Shown here: positions 43,756 through 51,902 of the stretch, piece by piece
Layout of the letters: every line of letters starts with the position of its first letter
Numbering within the stretch: the stretch's first letter is position 1
From: Methanoprimaticola sp047501175
GTDB taxonomy: Archaea > Thermoplasmatota > Thermoplasmata > Methanomassiliicoccales > Methanomethylophilaceae
DNA length: 64,000 bases
NCBI RefSeq assembly: GCF_047501175.1
Contig: NZ_JBEQWH010000008.1
Span: 1-64,000, forward strand
Direction of reading: 5' to 3'
Made by a program: the position numbers and the translations under genes
The notes under the pieces: generated by a model
Database searches by the model: none
The model's input: only the letters and a program-made list of their open reading frames with translations
Told to the model about the DNA's origin: nothing

Positions 43756-45414
43756 ATGGCAGGAAAAGAAAAGCTGTTCATGGAAGCGTGCAAGAAGAAG
43801 TTCAAGGAAGAGCCCACCGACATTTCCACCAAATACTACTGCTTTGGCGGATGGAAGCAGTCGAAATCCAAGGTCGAGTTCCAGAAGTCCGCGGATGAGA
43901 TCGCCAAGAAGCGTGGCATTCCCATGCTGAACGAGGATATCGGAGTTCCTCTCGGACAGAGGAGCTGGATGCCTTACCAGCTCAGCCACACTGACATCTA
44001 CGCAGAGGCAGACGACCTGCACTGCGTCAACAACTGTGCAATCCAGCAGGCATGGGACGACATCAGGAGGACCATCCTGGTCGGACTCGACAGCCCCCAC
44101 CAGACCATCGAGAGAAGGCTTGGAAAGGAGGTCACCCCCGAGACGATCAACGCGTACCTCGAGACCGTCAACCACACCATGCCCGGAGGAGCAGTCGTTC
44201 AGGAGCACATGGCCGAGATCAACCCTGCTCTCGTCTGGGACTCCTACGTCAAGGTCTTCTCTGGAGACGACGAGCTCATCGATGAGATCGACCCCAGGTT
44301 CGTCATCGACATCAACAAGCTCTTCCCCAAGGACCAGGCCAAGCAGCTGAAGAAGGCAGTCGGAAAGACCCTCATGCAGGCAGTCCGTGTACCTACCATC
44401 GTCGGAAGGCTCATGGATGGAGCTACCGTCTCCAGGCACGCCGCAATGCAGATCTCCATGGCTTTCATCTCCTCCTACAAACTCGCAGCAGGAGAGGCAG
44501 CCATCGCTGACTTCGCATACTCCGCAAAGCACCAGTCCCTCAACATGGGAACCATGATGCCCGCAAGGCGCGCCAGGGGACCCAACGAGCCCGGAGGAGT
44601 TCCCTTCGGATACATGGCTGATATCGCTCAGTCCGACCGTGTCAACCCTGACGACCCCGGACGCGCAGCTCTCGAGGCTGTCGCACTCGGAGCCGCCGTC
44701 TTCGACCAGGTCTACCTGGGAGGATACATGTCCGGTGGAGTCGGATTCACCCAGTATGCGACCGCCGCATACACCGACAACATCCTCGAGGACTACGTGT
44801 ACTACGCCATCGACCAGATCAAATCCAAGTACGGAGGATTCTGCAAACTGGATCCCGCCAACATGGACGAGGTCATGAAACTGGCCGACGACGTGAACTC
44901 CTACGCTCTCGAGATGTACGAGAGGTACCCCGCTGTCATGGAGACCCACTTCGGAGGATCCCAGAGGGCTACCGTCGCTGCCGCATCCACCGGTATCGCC
45001 GGTGCTATGGCAACCGGAGTCGCCGATGTTGGACTGAACTGCTGGTACCTGTCCATGCTCCAGCACAAGGAGAGGACCGGAAGGCTCGGATTCTACGGAT
45101 TCGACCTGCAGGACCAGTGCGGTTCCGCCAACTCCTTCGCATACAGGTCTGACGAGGGTCTCCCCATGGAGGTCCGTGGACCCAACTACCCCAACTACGC
45201 TATGAACGTCGGACACCTTTCCGGATACACCGGTATCCCCAAGGCTGCCCACGTTGCTCGTGGAGACGCCTTCACTGCGAACCCGTTCGTGAGGGTTGCC
45301 TTTGCCGATCCCTCTCTGGTCTTCGACTTCGCCAACGTGACGAAGGAGATCGGACGCGGAGCTCTCAGAGAGTTCCAGCCCGCCGGAGAGCGCAGCGCAG
45401 TCATCAAGGGATGA
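43756..45414 (+). CDS. mcrA: methyl-coenzyme M reductase alpha subunit
   Basis: A 552-residue catalytic alpha subunit. Gln149 in VVQEHMAE corresponds to the Ni-coordinating Gln (147 in Methanothermobacter). The modification sites are recognisable. His259 in AKH is the N-methyl-His site, and an Arg of PARRARGPNE (271 or 272) the methyl-Arg site. In YGFDLQDQCG, Gly448 is the thioglycine, Asp453 the didehydro-Asp and Cys455 the S-methyl-Cys position (nucleotides 45097-45120). Tyr of GFTQYAT is also conserved. The start was chosen at ATG 43756, five bases after the mcrG stop. Known modifications depend on YcaO (here 7041-8258) and methyltransferases not in the window. Whether each is present is inferred. 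Confidence 0.98.
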   Translation: MAGKEKLFMEACKKKFKEEPTDISTKYYCFGGWKQSKSKVEFQKSADEIAKKRGIPMLNEDIGVPLGQRSWMPYQLSHTDIYAEADDLHCVNNCAIQQAWDDIRRTILVGLDSPHQTIERRLGKEVTPETINAYLETVNHTMPGGAVVQEHMAEINPALVWDSYVKVFSGDDELIDEIDPRFVIDINKLFPKDQAKQLKKAVGKTLMQAVRVPTIVGRLMDGATVSRHAAMQISMAFISSYKLAAGEAAIADFAYSAKHQSLNMGTMMPARRARGPNEPGGVPFGYMADIAQSDRVNPDDPGRAALEAVALGAAVFDQVYLGGYMSGGVGFTQYATAAYTDNILEDYVYYAIDQIKSKYGGFCKLDPANMDEVMKLADDVNSYALEMYERYPAVMETHFGGSQRATVAAASTGIAGAMATGVADVGLNCWYLSMLQHKERTGRLGFYGFDLQDQCGSANSFAYRSDEGLPMEVRGPNYPNYAMNVGHLSGYTGIPKAAHVARGDAFTANPFVRVAFADPSLVFDFANVTKEIGRGALREFQPAGERSAVIKG

Positions 45415-45418
45415 TCGC

Positions 45419-45694
45419 TTGAAGGTTGGAGACCTGTTGAAGTACACGCCGACATCGACTGTCGGAAAGGTGACGGATATCCGTGAGAGGGATGGGAAGG
45501 TCTGGGTCAGACTGGACTTCACAGACCTCTACTACGATGCCTCGTTGCTGATCCCCGCCGATCCCTCAGAGTACATCGCGGTTTCCTTCAAGGAGCGCAA
45601 GGCCTACGACGGTGGCCGCGAGGCCCTGGAGGACCTCAAGAGGGAGCTCGAGGAGGTGGACACTTCCGAGATGATGCCCTCCGGAGGTGGATGA
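45419..45694 (+). CDS. DUF2098-family protein downstream of mcrA
   Basis: A 91-residue protein read from TTG 45419, four bases after the mcrA stop and with AAGGGATGAT as ribosome binding site. It begins KVGDLLKYTPTSTVGKVTDI, matching the methanogen DUF2098 family, likely a small beta-barrel. Its linkage to mcrA suggests a role in MCR function, but none has been shown. Confidence 0.75.
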   Translation: MKVGDLLKYTPTSTVGKVTDIRERDGKVWVRLDFTDLYYDASLLIPADPSEYIAVSFKERKAYDGGREALEDLKRELEEVDTSEMMPSGGG

Positions 45695-45867
45695 GCGCTC
45701 CGCCTTCAACCAAACCTCTTACCCAAACCATTTACCCGTTCTCACCACAAGTTTAATGTCCGGACCGACGATGGAGGTCTGGTCCGTACGACGATCCGGC
45801 TTGGCCGCCTGGGTCCTCTGTCCGGACCACTTATACAAAAGGTACCGCCCGAAGGCGTAAGGGTGTT

Positions 45868-46440
45868 TCAGATCCTGTCGATGTACTCGATTATGAGATC
45901 GGCACATGCCTCGGTCCCGATGGGGCCGGAGTTCAGGGTCACGTGATAGTTCGATGCGCTGCCCCAGGACCTTCCTGTGTATCTGAGATAGTAGTCCGCT
46001 CTGGCGGTGTCCTTCTCGATGATGTGCGCGTAGGCATCCTTGGCGGAGGTCCCGTTGCGTTCCGCGGAGCGGTTGATCCTGTCGGATATCGGTGCGGTGA
46101 TGAACACGTTGACGATATCGTCCCTGTTCCTGAGGACGTAGTCGGCACACCTTCCCACGAATATGCACGGGCCGTTCTTTGCAAACTCGCGGATGATCTC
46201 GGATTGCTTCTCGAACAGTGGATTTGCCGAGGGGATGCCCCCGAAGAACAGCTTGGATCCTGTCCTGGGGTTCTCCTCCATCCTCTCCGCCTCTTTCACG
46301 GTCATCTCCGCCCTGACGGCGGATTCCTCCACGATCTGTCTGTCGTAGCATTCCAGACCGAGCTTCCTGGACAGGATCTGACCGACCTCGCGACCGCCGC
46401 TTCCGTTCTCTCTTCCGATGGTTATGATCACATTGTCCAT
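45868..46440 (-). CDS. cytidylate-kinase-like protein
   Basis: A 190-residue P-loop protein of the AAA_26/cytidylate-kinase-like family: ITIGRENGSGGREVGQIL (Walker A variant GRENGSGG), then CIFVGRCADYVL and a lid with R residues. These proteins occur beside membrane proteins and regulators in gut microbes; true substrates are unknown. The ATG at 46440 overlaps the preceding stop by one base (TGATG); a GTG at 46443 is also possible. Confidence 0.8.
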   Translation of the reverse strand: MDNVIITIGRENGSGGREVGQILSRKLGLECYDRQIVEESAVRAEMTVKEAERMEENPRTGSKLFFGGIPSANPLFEKQSEIIREFAKNGPCIFVGRCADYVLRNRDDIVNVFITAPISDRINRSAERNGTSAKDAYAHIIEKDTARADYYLRYTGRSWGSASNYHVTLNSGPIGTEACADLIIEYIDRI

Positions 46441-46958
46441 CACATCGCCTCCTTCTCAGCGTTCTTTGTTTTCAGCATCTTGATGTGCTTGTGCTTCATC
46501 GCGTATCTCGCAGCAGGTTGGGCGATGAGCATCTCCACCCAGAACGCGACACAGAAGTTGGTGGGCCAGTTGACAGGCCAGCTGTAGAGTGCTTCGAGGG
46601 TGAGCTCTCCCGATAACATATGTCCAATCGTGGGTCCGATGAATGTCATCGATACGGACATCATGAGGACACATGCGATGATGTTGAAGACGATCTTGGT
46701 GTAGAAGCTGTCTACGGGCTGTGTGTATTTCCTGACGAAGCAGTCGGCGACGCGACCGACGATGAATGACATCAGTAGCATCACGACGATCCATAGGATC
46801 GGGATGCAGATGAGTCCTTCCAGGAATAGGTCCAGACCTATCCTTCCTGCATTCTTGAACAGGTTGAACTCGCACATGATGATGCAGGTTATCACTGCGA
46901 TGATGCCTCCATAGAGGAGTCCTTCTTTGTTGCTCCAGGGTAGCCTTAGCTCTTCCAT
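46440..46958 (-). CDS. multi-pass membrane protein (DUF2798-like)
   Basis: A 172-residue protein with four hydrophobic segments (about residues 14-34, 44-66, 92-115 and 135-152) and a basic tail (KHKHIKMLKTKN). The start was chosen at ATG 46958 with GGAGAG upstream. The resemblance to DUF2798 is uncertain. It is coupled to the cytidylate-kinase-like gene, so they likely act together. Confidence 0.65.
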   Translation of the reverse strand: MEELRLPWSNKEGLLYGGIIAVITCIIMCEFNLFKNAGRIGLDLFLEGLICIPILWIVVMLLMSFIVGRVADCFVRKYTQPVDSFYTKIVFNIIACVLMMSVSMTFIGPTIGHMLSGELTLEALYSWPVNWPTNFCVAFWVEMLIAQPAARYAMKHKHIKMLKTKNAEKEAM

Positions 46959-47165
46959 TGGGTGACTCTCCAAACCGGGTCTGCCCGTTTCCGCCACTAG
47001 AAATGCGGCTTTGTGGTACTTACATCACCGGAGTCCGGCCACAGATGGCCGTATCCATGTGATATGGACGGTGTAAATAAAGACATTTGAACACATAAAT
47101 CCGACATAAGTACTATGAAGTTTAGAAAAAATACTATATTGTTTGATGTAGAACATTAAGTGGTT

Positions 47166-47188
47166 TGATCCGGGATGTTCCCGGATCA
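47166..47188 (-). terminator. stem-loop overlapping a stop codon
   Basis: TGATCCGGGA and TCCCGGATCA form a perfect ten-pair hairpin that includes the stop codon of the reverse-strand gene ending at 47186. There is no strong T-run after it. Confidence 0.4.
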
Positions 47189-47827
47189 GTTGATCCTGTC
47201 GCGGATCTCCTTCTCCCTTGCGATGTAATCCGCTATCAGAGGATCCGTGTCTGGTGCGGTCTCGCCGTCCCCGAGTCTGTCGAATGCGACGATTACGGAT
47301 GCGAGCTTGGGGTTGTCCTCAAGGCCGTAGTGCTTGCGTATCATGAGGTCGCACGTGGGTGCAGGGCTGCACGAGACTACATTCTTGCATCCGTTGCTGC
47401 TGTTGAGTTCAGGGAATGTCACGGGAGGCATTATGAACGTCTCGCCGCCGTCGGCCGGAACCTTCGGGAACATTACGAAGCCGTCCGAGAGCCAGACGAC
47501 CTCGTTCTTCTCCATGTACTGTCCGGCCGTGAACGGGAACACCTCCTCTCCAAGGATCTCTCCGTTCCCAGACTGGAGGATCACGGTGGGCTCCGCAGGA
47601 GGTCTGAACCTGGGATCCTTCACGATGCAGATCACCGAGTCCCTCTTCAGAGCCTCCGTGAATCCGACATTGTCGACGGTGATGTTTCCCATCGCGCGGA
47701 CCTTCGCCTCCTCCTCCCTCACCTGTTCCAGGATGTCCCTGCTGAGGTAGAATGCATGAACGACCCCTTTCAGTCCGCGGACGATCTCGAGCTGCGCGTC
47801 CCCGGGCGCATCTATATCCATAGCCAT
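47186..47827 (-). CDS. uncharacterised protein in the DUF2111/DUF6951 operon
   Basis: About 213 residues from ATG 47827 (ATG 47821 is better spaced from the GAGGT ribosome binding site). An N-terminal helical part is followed by a central beta-rich part (VPADGGETFIMPPVTFPEL) and a Cys-bearing GCKNVVSCSPAPTCDLMIRKHYG near residue 165. I do not recognise the family. It is the last gene of a reverse-strand block with a regulator and two DUF6951-like genes and is probably co-transcribed with them. Confidence 0.62.
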   Translation of the reverse strand: MAMDIDAPGDAQLEIVRGLKGVVHAFYLSRDILEQVREEEAKVRAMGNITVDNVGFTEALKRDSVICIVKDPRFRPPAEPTVILQSGNGEILGEEVFPFTAGQYMEKNEVVWLSDGFVMFPKVPADGGETFIMPPVTFPELNSSNGCKNVVSCSPAPTCDLMIRKHYGLEDNPKLASVIVAFDRLGDGETAPDTDPLIADYIAREKEIRDRIN

Positions 47828-47877
47828 ACCTCGAAACAACGGAATGGATGTTAAAAAGGGTTTGTGCCAGACGTCTC

Positions 47878-48198
47878 TCACTCTTCGGTGAAGTTCATCT
47901 GCACGTCGCGTTTGACGCCGAGTCCTCCGGCGACCTCCACCGCTTTCACGATGGCACAGGGTGCGGGGCAGGCGACATGAGGGAGCTCTTTGGCCCACTC
48001 GTACACGGACGATCCCGCGAATCCGCTGTTGGATATCTCGGTCAGGGGGTCGACCACTGTGAGCTTGTCCTTTATCTTGTTGATGTTGGGGCAGTTGGTC
48101 TCGATGTTCAGTTTGACCTTGTATTCGTCGTCAAGGTCCGCGATGATCTTGACCTTCATGCGGCAGGCGCCGGCGTCAAGGCACAGGTTGCACGTCAT
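47878..48198 (-). CDS. DUF6951-like small protein (copy 3)
   Basis: A 106-residue protein starting MTCNLCLDAGACRMKVKI. It shares with its neighbour CxxCxDAGxCxMK at the N-terminus, TNCPNI in the middle and LPHVACPAPCAIVKAVEVAG near the end. The conserved Cys residues could bind a metal or an iron-sulfur cluster. The role is unknown. Confidence 0.72.
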   Translation of the reverse strand: MTCNLCLDAGACRMKVKIIADLDDEYKVKLNIETNCPNINKIKDKLTVVDPLTEISNSGFAGSSVYEWAKELPHVACPAPCAIVKAVEVAGGLGVKRDVQMNFTEE

Positions 48199-48207
48199 AT
48201 CCTCACC

Positions 48208-48555
48208 TCAGCTTATCTCGACCTCTTCGTCGTCAGCGACGAAGTGGATCGTTGAATCCCTTTTGAGTCCCAGGTCCCCGGCCACTTCCAGGGCCTTGAT
48301 GATTCCTGCCGGTACGGGGCACGCGGTATGCGGGATGGCATCAGCCGCGAGCTTGTAGACGGTCGATTTGTCGAAGGGTGCCTCCACCTCAGCGTAAGGG
48401 CTCATGGGTTCCAGCTTCCAGGACATCTTGAGGACGTTGGGGCAATCGCTCTTGATATCGATCTCTATGAGTCCCATGCCGTTGTCCTTTGCGGTGATCA
48501 GCGTCTTCATCTTGCAGACACCGGCATCGACACAGACCCTGCAGTTCTCACTCAT
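48208..48555 (-). CDS. DUF6951-like small protein (copy 2)
   Basis: A 115-residue protein from ATG 48555 (MSENCRVCVDAGVCKMK), with GGAG upstream; a GTG three codons earlier is possible. It has SDCPNV in the middle and IPHTACPVPAGIIKALEVAG near the end, parallel to copy 3. It overlaps the end of the regulator gene by eight bases, showing translational coupling. Confidence 0.74.
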   Translation of the reverse strand: MSENCRVCVDAGVCKMKTLITAKDNGMGLIEIDIKSDCPNVLKMSWKLEPMSPYAEVEAPFDKSTVYKLAADAIPHTACPVPAGIIKALEVAGDLGLKRDSTIHFVADDEEVEIS

Positions 48556-49522
48556 TGTCGTCACTCCTCAATCTTATCAGATTGTTGACACCTGCCATCG
48601 TGCGGATGTCCACCACGCCGATCGCGGCGATGATGCGGTTGTCCAGCTCGATGGGTGTCACGATCACCCTTATCCCCTTGTAGGGACCGGAGACCGCGAT
48701 CTTGCGGATTGTGGTGCCTACATTTATTACCTCTTCAAGGACCTGTCCCGTGTAAGCGTTGTCGATGACCGCCCCGTTCTCTATCCTGATCCCGAGGTTG
48801 TCCCTGCTCTTGGCACATACCGGAAGACCCCCCACGAGGTCATGGATCGCGAATGCGAGGGATATGAGCTCGTTGCCCGAGTTCTTGGGGGTCATTATGT
48901 CCCTCAGGTCACGGTTGAACTGAAGGCCGCCCATTATGGTGAGCCCTGCGGTGACGGCGCCGATCTCCGCTATCTCCCGGGTGGGTCCGGTGCCTATGAT
49001 GACGACGTCGTCGTTCTTCAGGGAGAAGAGCGACAGCACCTTGCTGGCTATGTCCGTCTCTACCGGATAGTCCGATCCGGGGAACACCAGGCCGCCATCG
49101 GTGTAGATCAGGGTCGTAGCCCCGGTCGCCCCCGATTTGATGGCGGCATCCCTCTCCTCGCATCCGAACTTGACGTCCTTGGCGCGTCTGGGCACGCGTA
49201 CGGCGCAGTCCTTGTCGCCTATGGTGAGGTCGCTTATGCTGACGTCCGCGACGTCCATGTGGTACGTCTTCTTGAAGTTGACACCGCGCTCCGTCAGCAG
49301 GATCCCGCTCTTCCCGATCGTGATCATCCCCTGTTCCTGGAGCTGCGACAGGATCGTCCTCGTGCTTCCTTCGCCGATGCCGAGAGGCTGAGACAGTTTC
49401 TTCCTGCCTACCGGATTCTCCGAGTCGAGGCATTCGAGTGCTTTCCATATGTGGTAGTCGTTGAATTTGGGAACCGGCCCTCCCAAGCGACTGGCCCTTT
49501 GCATCATGGATGGATTCATCAT
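48548..49522 (-). CDS. winged-helix regulator with DUF4443 and DUF2111 domains
   Basis: A 324-residue protein. An N-terminal winged helix (HIWKALECLD...GRKKLSQPLGIGEGSTRTILSQLQEQGMI, residues 24-68) fits DUF4443. The C-terminal half (AFAIHDLVGGLPVCAKS...GPYKGIRVIVTPIE...AAIGVVDIR) fits DUF2111, a methanogen-enriched domain that may bind a small ligand. A promoter with TTTTATAAATTGGATGA lies at 49541-49523 on this strand, so the gene's own start region carries the recurring box. It heads the operon with two DUF6951-like genes. It could be the regulator of the TTGGATG-box promoters; this is a guess. An ATG at 49507 is an alternative start. Confidence 0.78.
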   Translation of the reverse strand: MMNPSMMQRASRLGGPVPKFNDYHIWKALECLDSENPVGRKKLSQPLGIGEGSTRTILSQLQEQGMITIGKSGILLTERGVNFKKTYHMDVADVSISDLTIGDKDCAVRVPRRAKDVKFGCEERDAAIKSGATGATTLIYTDGGLVFPGSDYPVETDIASKVLSLFSLKNDDVVIIGTGPTREIAEIGAVTAGLTIMGGLQFNRDLRDIMTPKNSGNELISLAFAIHDLVGGLPVCAKSRDNLGIRIENGAVIDNAYTGQVLEEVINVGTTIRKIAVSGPYKGIRVIVTPIELDNRIIAAIGVVDIRTMAGVNNLIRLRSDDNE

Positions 49523-49541
49523 TCATCCAATTTATAAAAGA
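49523..49541 (-). promoter_or_regulatory. promoter of the DUF2111 regulator with TTGGATGA box
   Basis: On the reverse strand TTTTATAAA is directly followed by TTGGATGA, placing the box between TATA and transcription start, where a bound protein would block initiation. Confidence 0.45.
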
Positions 49542-49641
49542 TTCTGATAGCCACATCATATTGCAAACAATGTTTCCGCACATATCCAGCACTGAAATTC
49601 AACGGGGTTAACACCCCAATAGATTGCGCGCGCGCTCGGAT

Positions 49642-49653
49642 GGGTTTATATGG
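49642..49653 (+). promoter_or_regulatory. TATA box of the atwA operon
   Basis: GGTTTATATGGG lies about 25 bases upstream of the atwA ATG, implying a leaderless transcript. Confidence 0.55.
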
Positions 49654-49673
49654 GGCAAGGGTTTGGCTGAACT

Positions 49674-51284
49674 ATGGCTCAAGAGTTGGCTGAACTTCTT
49701 GTGATCGAGAATGTCTCCAAGTCCTTCAACGGGAACTGCGTTCTTGATAACTTCAGTGCTAGGCTGTCCACCGGCAAGATCCTCGGTCTGATCGGTAAGA
49801 GCGCCGCAGGAAAGAGTGTCCTGATCCATATGCTCAGGGGAAGCGAGGAGTACGCTCCGGACAAAGGACGCGTCATCTACAACGTCAACCGCTGCTGCAA
49901 GTGCGGCAACCTGGACCTCCCGTTCAAAGGGAAGGAGTGTTCCAGATGCGGCGGGGAGACCGAGACCCTCGCGGTCGACTTCTGGTCCCTCAAGTCCGAC
50001 GACCCCCTCAGGCAGGCCGTCAAGTCCAGGATCGCGATCATGCTCCAGAGGACGTTCGCCCTCTTCGGTGACATGTCGGTCGTCGAGAATGTCATGGAGG
50101 CCATCCCCGCCGACATCACCGGGGATGTCAGGACATCCCGTGCGATCGAGCTGCTCGAGCTCGTCAACATGACGCACAGGACCACGCACATCGCCAGGGA
50201 CCTGTCCGGAGGGGAGAAGCAGAGGGTCGTCATGGCCAGGCAGTTGGCGAAGGAGCCGCTGTTCTTCCTCGCGGATGAGCCCACCGGGACCCTGGACCCC
50301 ACCACGGCCGAGATCGTCCACGACGGTCTCGTCAACTACGTCAGGAGCAAGGGCATCTGCATGGTGTTCGCATCCCACTGGCCCGAGGCCATCGAGAGGA
50401 TGGCGGACGACGCCGTCCTCCTGGACGCCGGAAAGACGACCTGTCAGGGCGCCCCGTCCACCGTGTGTCAGACGTTCATGAAGGACTACCGCTTCGATGC
50501 CACCAAGAAGGAGGGCATCCTCGGAGACCCGCTCATAGTCCTCGACGACGCCAAGAAGCACTACTTCTCGGTCGTCAGAGGGGTCGTCAAGGCGGTCGAC
50601 GGCGTGTCGTTCGACATAAAGGAGAGGGAGATCTTCGCATTGGTCGGATATTCCGGAGCCGGCAAGACCACCACATCCAGGATGATCGCCGGAATGAGCC
50701 CCGTGACGTCCGGGTCCGTGAAGATCAAGATCGGGGACGATTGGGTCGACATGTCCGAGAGCGGGTTCATGGGCAAGGGAAGGGCCACGCCGTACATCGG
50801 GTTCCTGCACCAGGAGTACACCCTGTATCCGTTTGACACGGTCCTTCAGAACCTGAGCACGTGCATCGGTATGAAGATGCCTGCGGAGCTCGCCAAGATA
50901 AAGGCCATCCAGGTCCTCGTCAGCGTGGGGTTCGACAAGGCCAACGTGGAGAAGATCCTCTACGCGTACCCCGATTCGCTCTCCGTCGGAGAGCAGCAGA
51001 GGATCGCGTTCGCACAGGTCCTCATCAAGGAGCCCAGGATCATCGTCCTCGATGAGCCCACCGGTACGATGGACCCGATCACCAAGACGATCATCGCGAA
51101 ATCCGTCATCCGTGCGAGGGAGACCCTGGGCGAGACCTTCCTGGTCGTCAGTCACGACATGGACTTCGTCATGAACTGCTGCGACAGGGCCGCATTCATG
51201 AAGGGAGGCAAGGTCGTCACACTCGGGGATCCCAAGGAGGTCCTCGAGGAATTCGGTATGGAGCCCGTTCCCGAAGGTGAATGA
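49674..51284 (+). CDS. atwA: MCR activation component A2 (double ABC ATPase)
   Basis: A 536-residue soluble protein with two ABC ATPase cassettes: Walker A GKSAAGKS (about residue 43) and GYSGAGKTT (about 325), signature LSGGEKQR and LSVGEQQR, Walker B FFLADEPTGT and IIVLDEPTGT. An insertion in the first cassette has a zinc ribbon (CCKCGN...CSRCGG). This is component A2 (AtwA), known to drive ATP-dependent reductive activation of MCR. It is first of an operon of nine genes, most overlapping by a few bases, that includes mcrC and the marker proteins. Confidence 0.95.
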   Translation: MAQELAELLVIENVSKSFNGNCVLDNFSARLSTGKILGLIGKSAAGKSVLIHMLRGSEEYAPDKGRVIYNVNRCCKCGNLDLPFKGKECSRCGGETETLAVDFWSLKSDDPLRQAVKSRIAIMLQRTFALFGDMSVVENVMEAIPADITGDVRTSRAIELLELVNMTHRTTHIARDLSGGEKQRVVMARQLAKEPLFFLADEPTGTLDPTTAEIVHDGLVNYVRSKGICMVFASHWPEAIERMADDAVLLDAGKTTCQGAPSTVCQTFMKDYRFDATKKEGILGDPLIVLDDAKKHYFSVVRGVVKAVDGVSFDIKEREIFALVGYSGAGKTTTSRMIAGMSPVTSGSVKIKIGDDWVDMSESGFMGKGRATPYIGFLHQEYTLYPFDTVLQNLSTCIGMKMPAELAKIKAIQVLVSVGFDKANVEKILYAYPDSLSVGEQQRIAFAQVLIKEPRIIVLDEPTGTMDPITKTIIAKSVIRARETLGETFLVVSHDMDFVMNCCDRAAFMKGGKVVTLGDPKEVLEEFGMEPVPEGE

Positions 51285-51902
51285 ATGAAGCAGAAGATGG
51301 GGAGATACCTCAGCTTCGTCGAGTGCAGGGAGTCCATGGGGCTCGGTGTCGGGGGCGGGCTGGCCATGAGGGCCACCATCTCCGAGTCCGGCAGGGACGT
51401 CGTGGCGATAGCCATGGGTCCTGGTCGCAGGCACATCACCAAGCCGGTGTGCGAGATCACCTACGCGCTGAGGGAGGAGGGCATAGACACCAGCGTCCTG
51501 GTCGTGAACGCAGGCTCGGGCGTCCCGGCCGATGCCCCCGACATGACCACCGGGTCGTACTTCGGACTGGACCCGATAGAGGTCGAGCGCATACAGCAGT
51601 TCAAGGTCGCGCTGATCCACCTGGGCAACGTGCGCCTTCACATAATCTACAAGGCGAGGCTGATCCTAAGGAACGTGAACATACCTGCCATAATCGTGGC
51701 GCAGTGTCCCGTCGACTACGAGGATTTCGCCGCCATCGGGGTGAAGACGTCCAAGGTGATGCCCCCCGATGACAAGATCCAGACCAAGGGCGAGATCGTG
51801 GAGATCGTCACCGGCGTCGTCAGGGGAGTGACATGCACCCAGGACAAGCTGGACGAGATCGTCTCGAAGGTACAGTCGATGCTGCCGGAGGGTTCCAGAT
51901 GA
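51285..51902 (+). CDS. mcrC: MCR operon protein C
   Basis: A 205-residue McrC, with the characteristic VECRESMGLGVGGGLAMRATISE near the N-terminus. In many methanogens it is in the mcr operon; here it follows atwA directly. McrC is a known part of the complex that activates MCR with ATP and low-potential electrons. It begins one base after the atwA stop and overlaps the next gene by a few bases. Confidence 0.93.
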   Translation: MKQKMGRYLSFVECRESMGLGVGGGLAMRATISESGRDVVAIAMGPGRRHITKPVCEITYALREEGIDTSVLVVNAGSGVPADAPDMTTGSYFGLDPIEVERIQQFKVALIHLGNVRLHIIYKARLILRNVNIPAIIVAQCPVDYEDFAAIGVKTSKVMPPDDKIQTKGEIVEIVTGVVRGVTCTQDKLDEIVSKVQSMLPEGSR

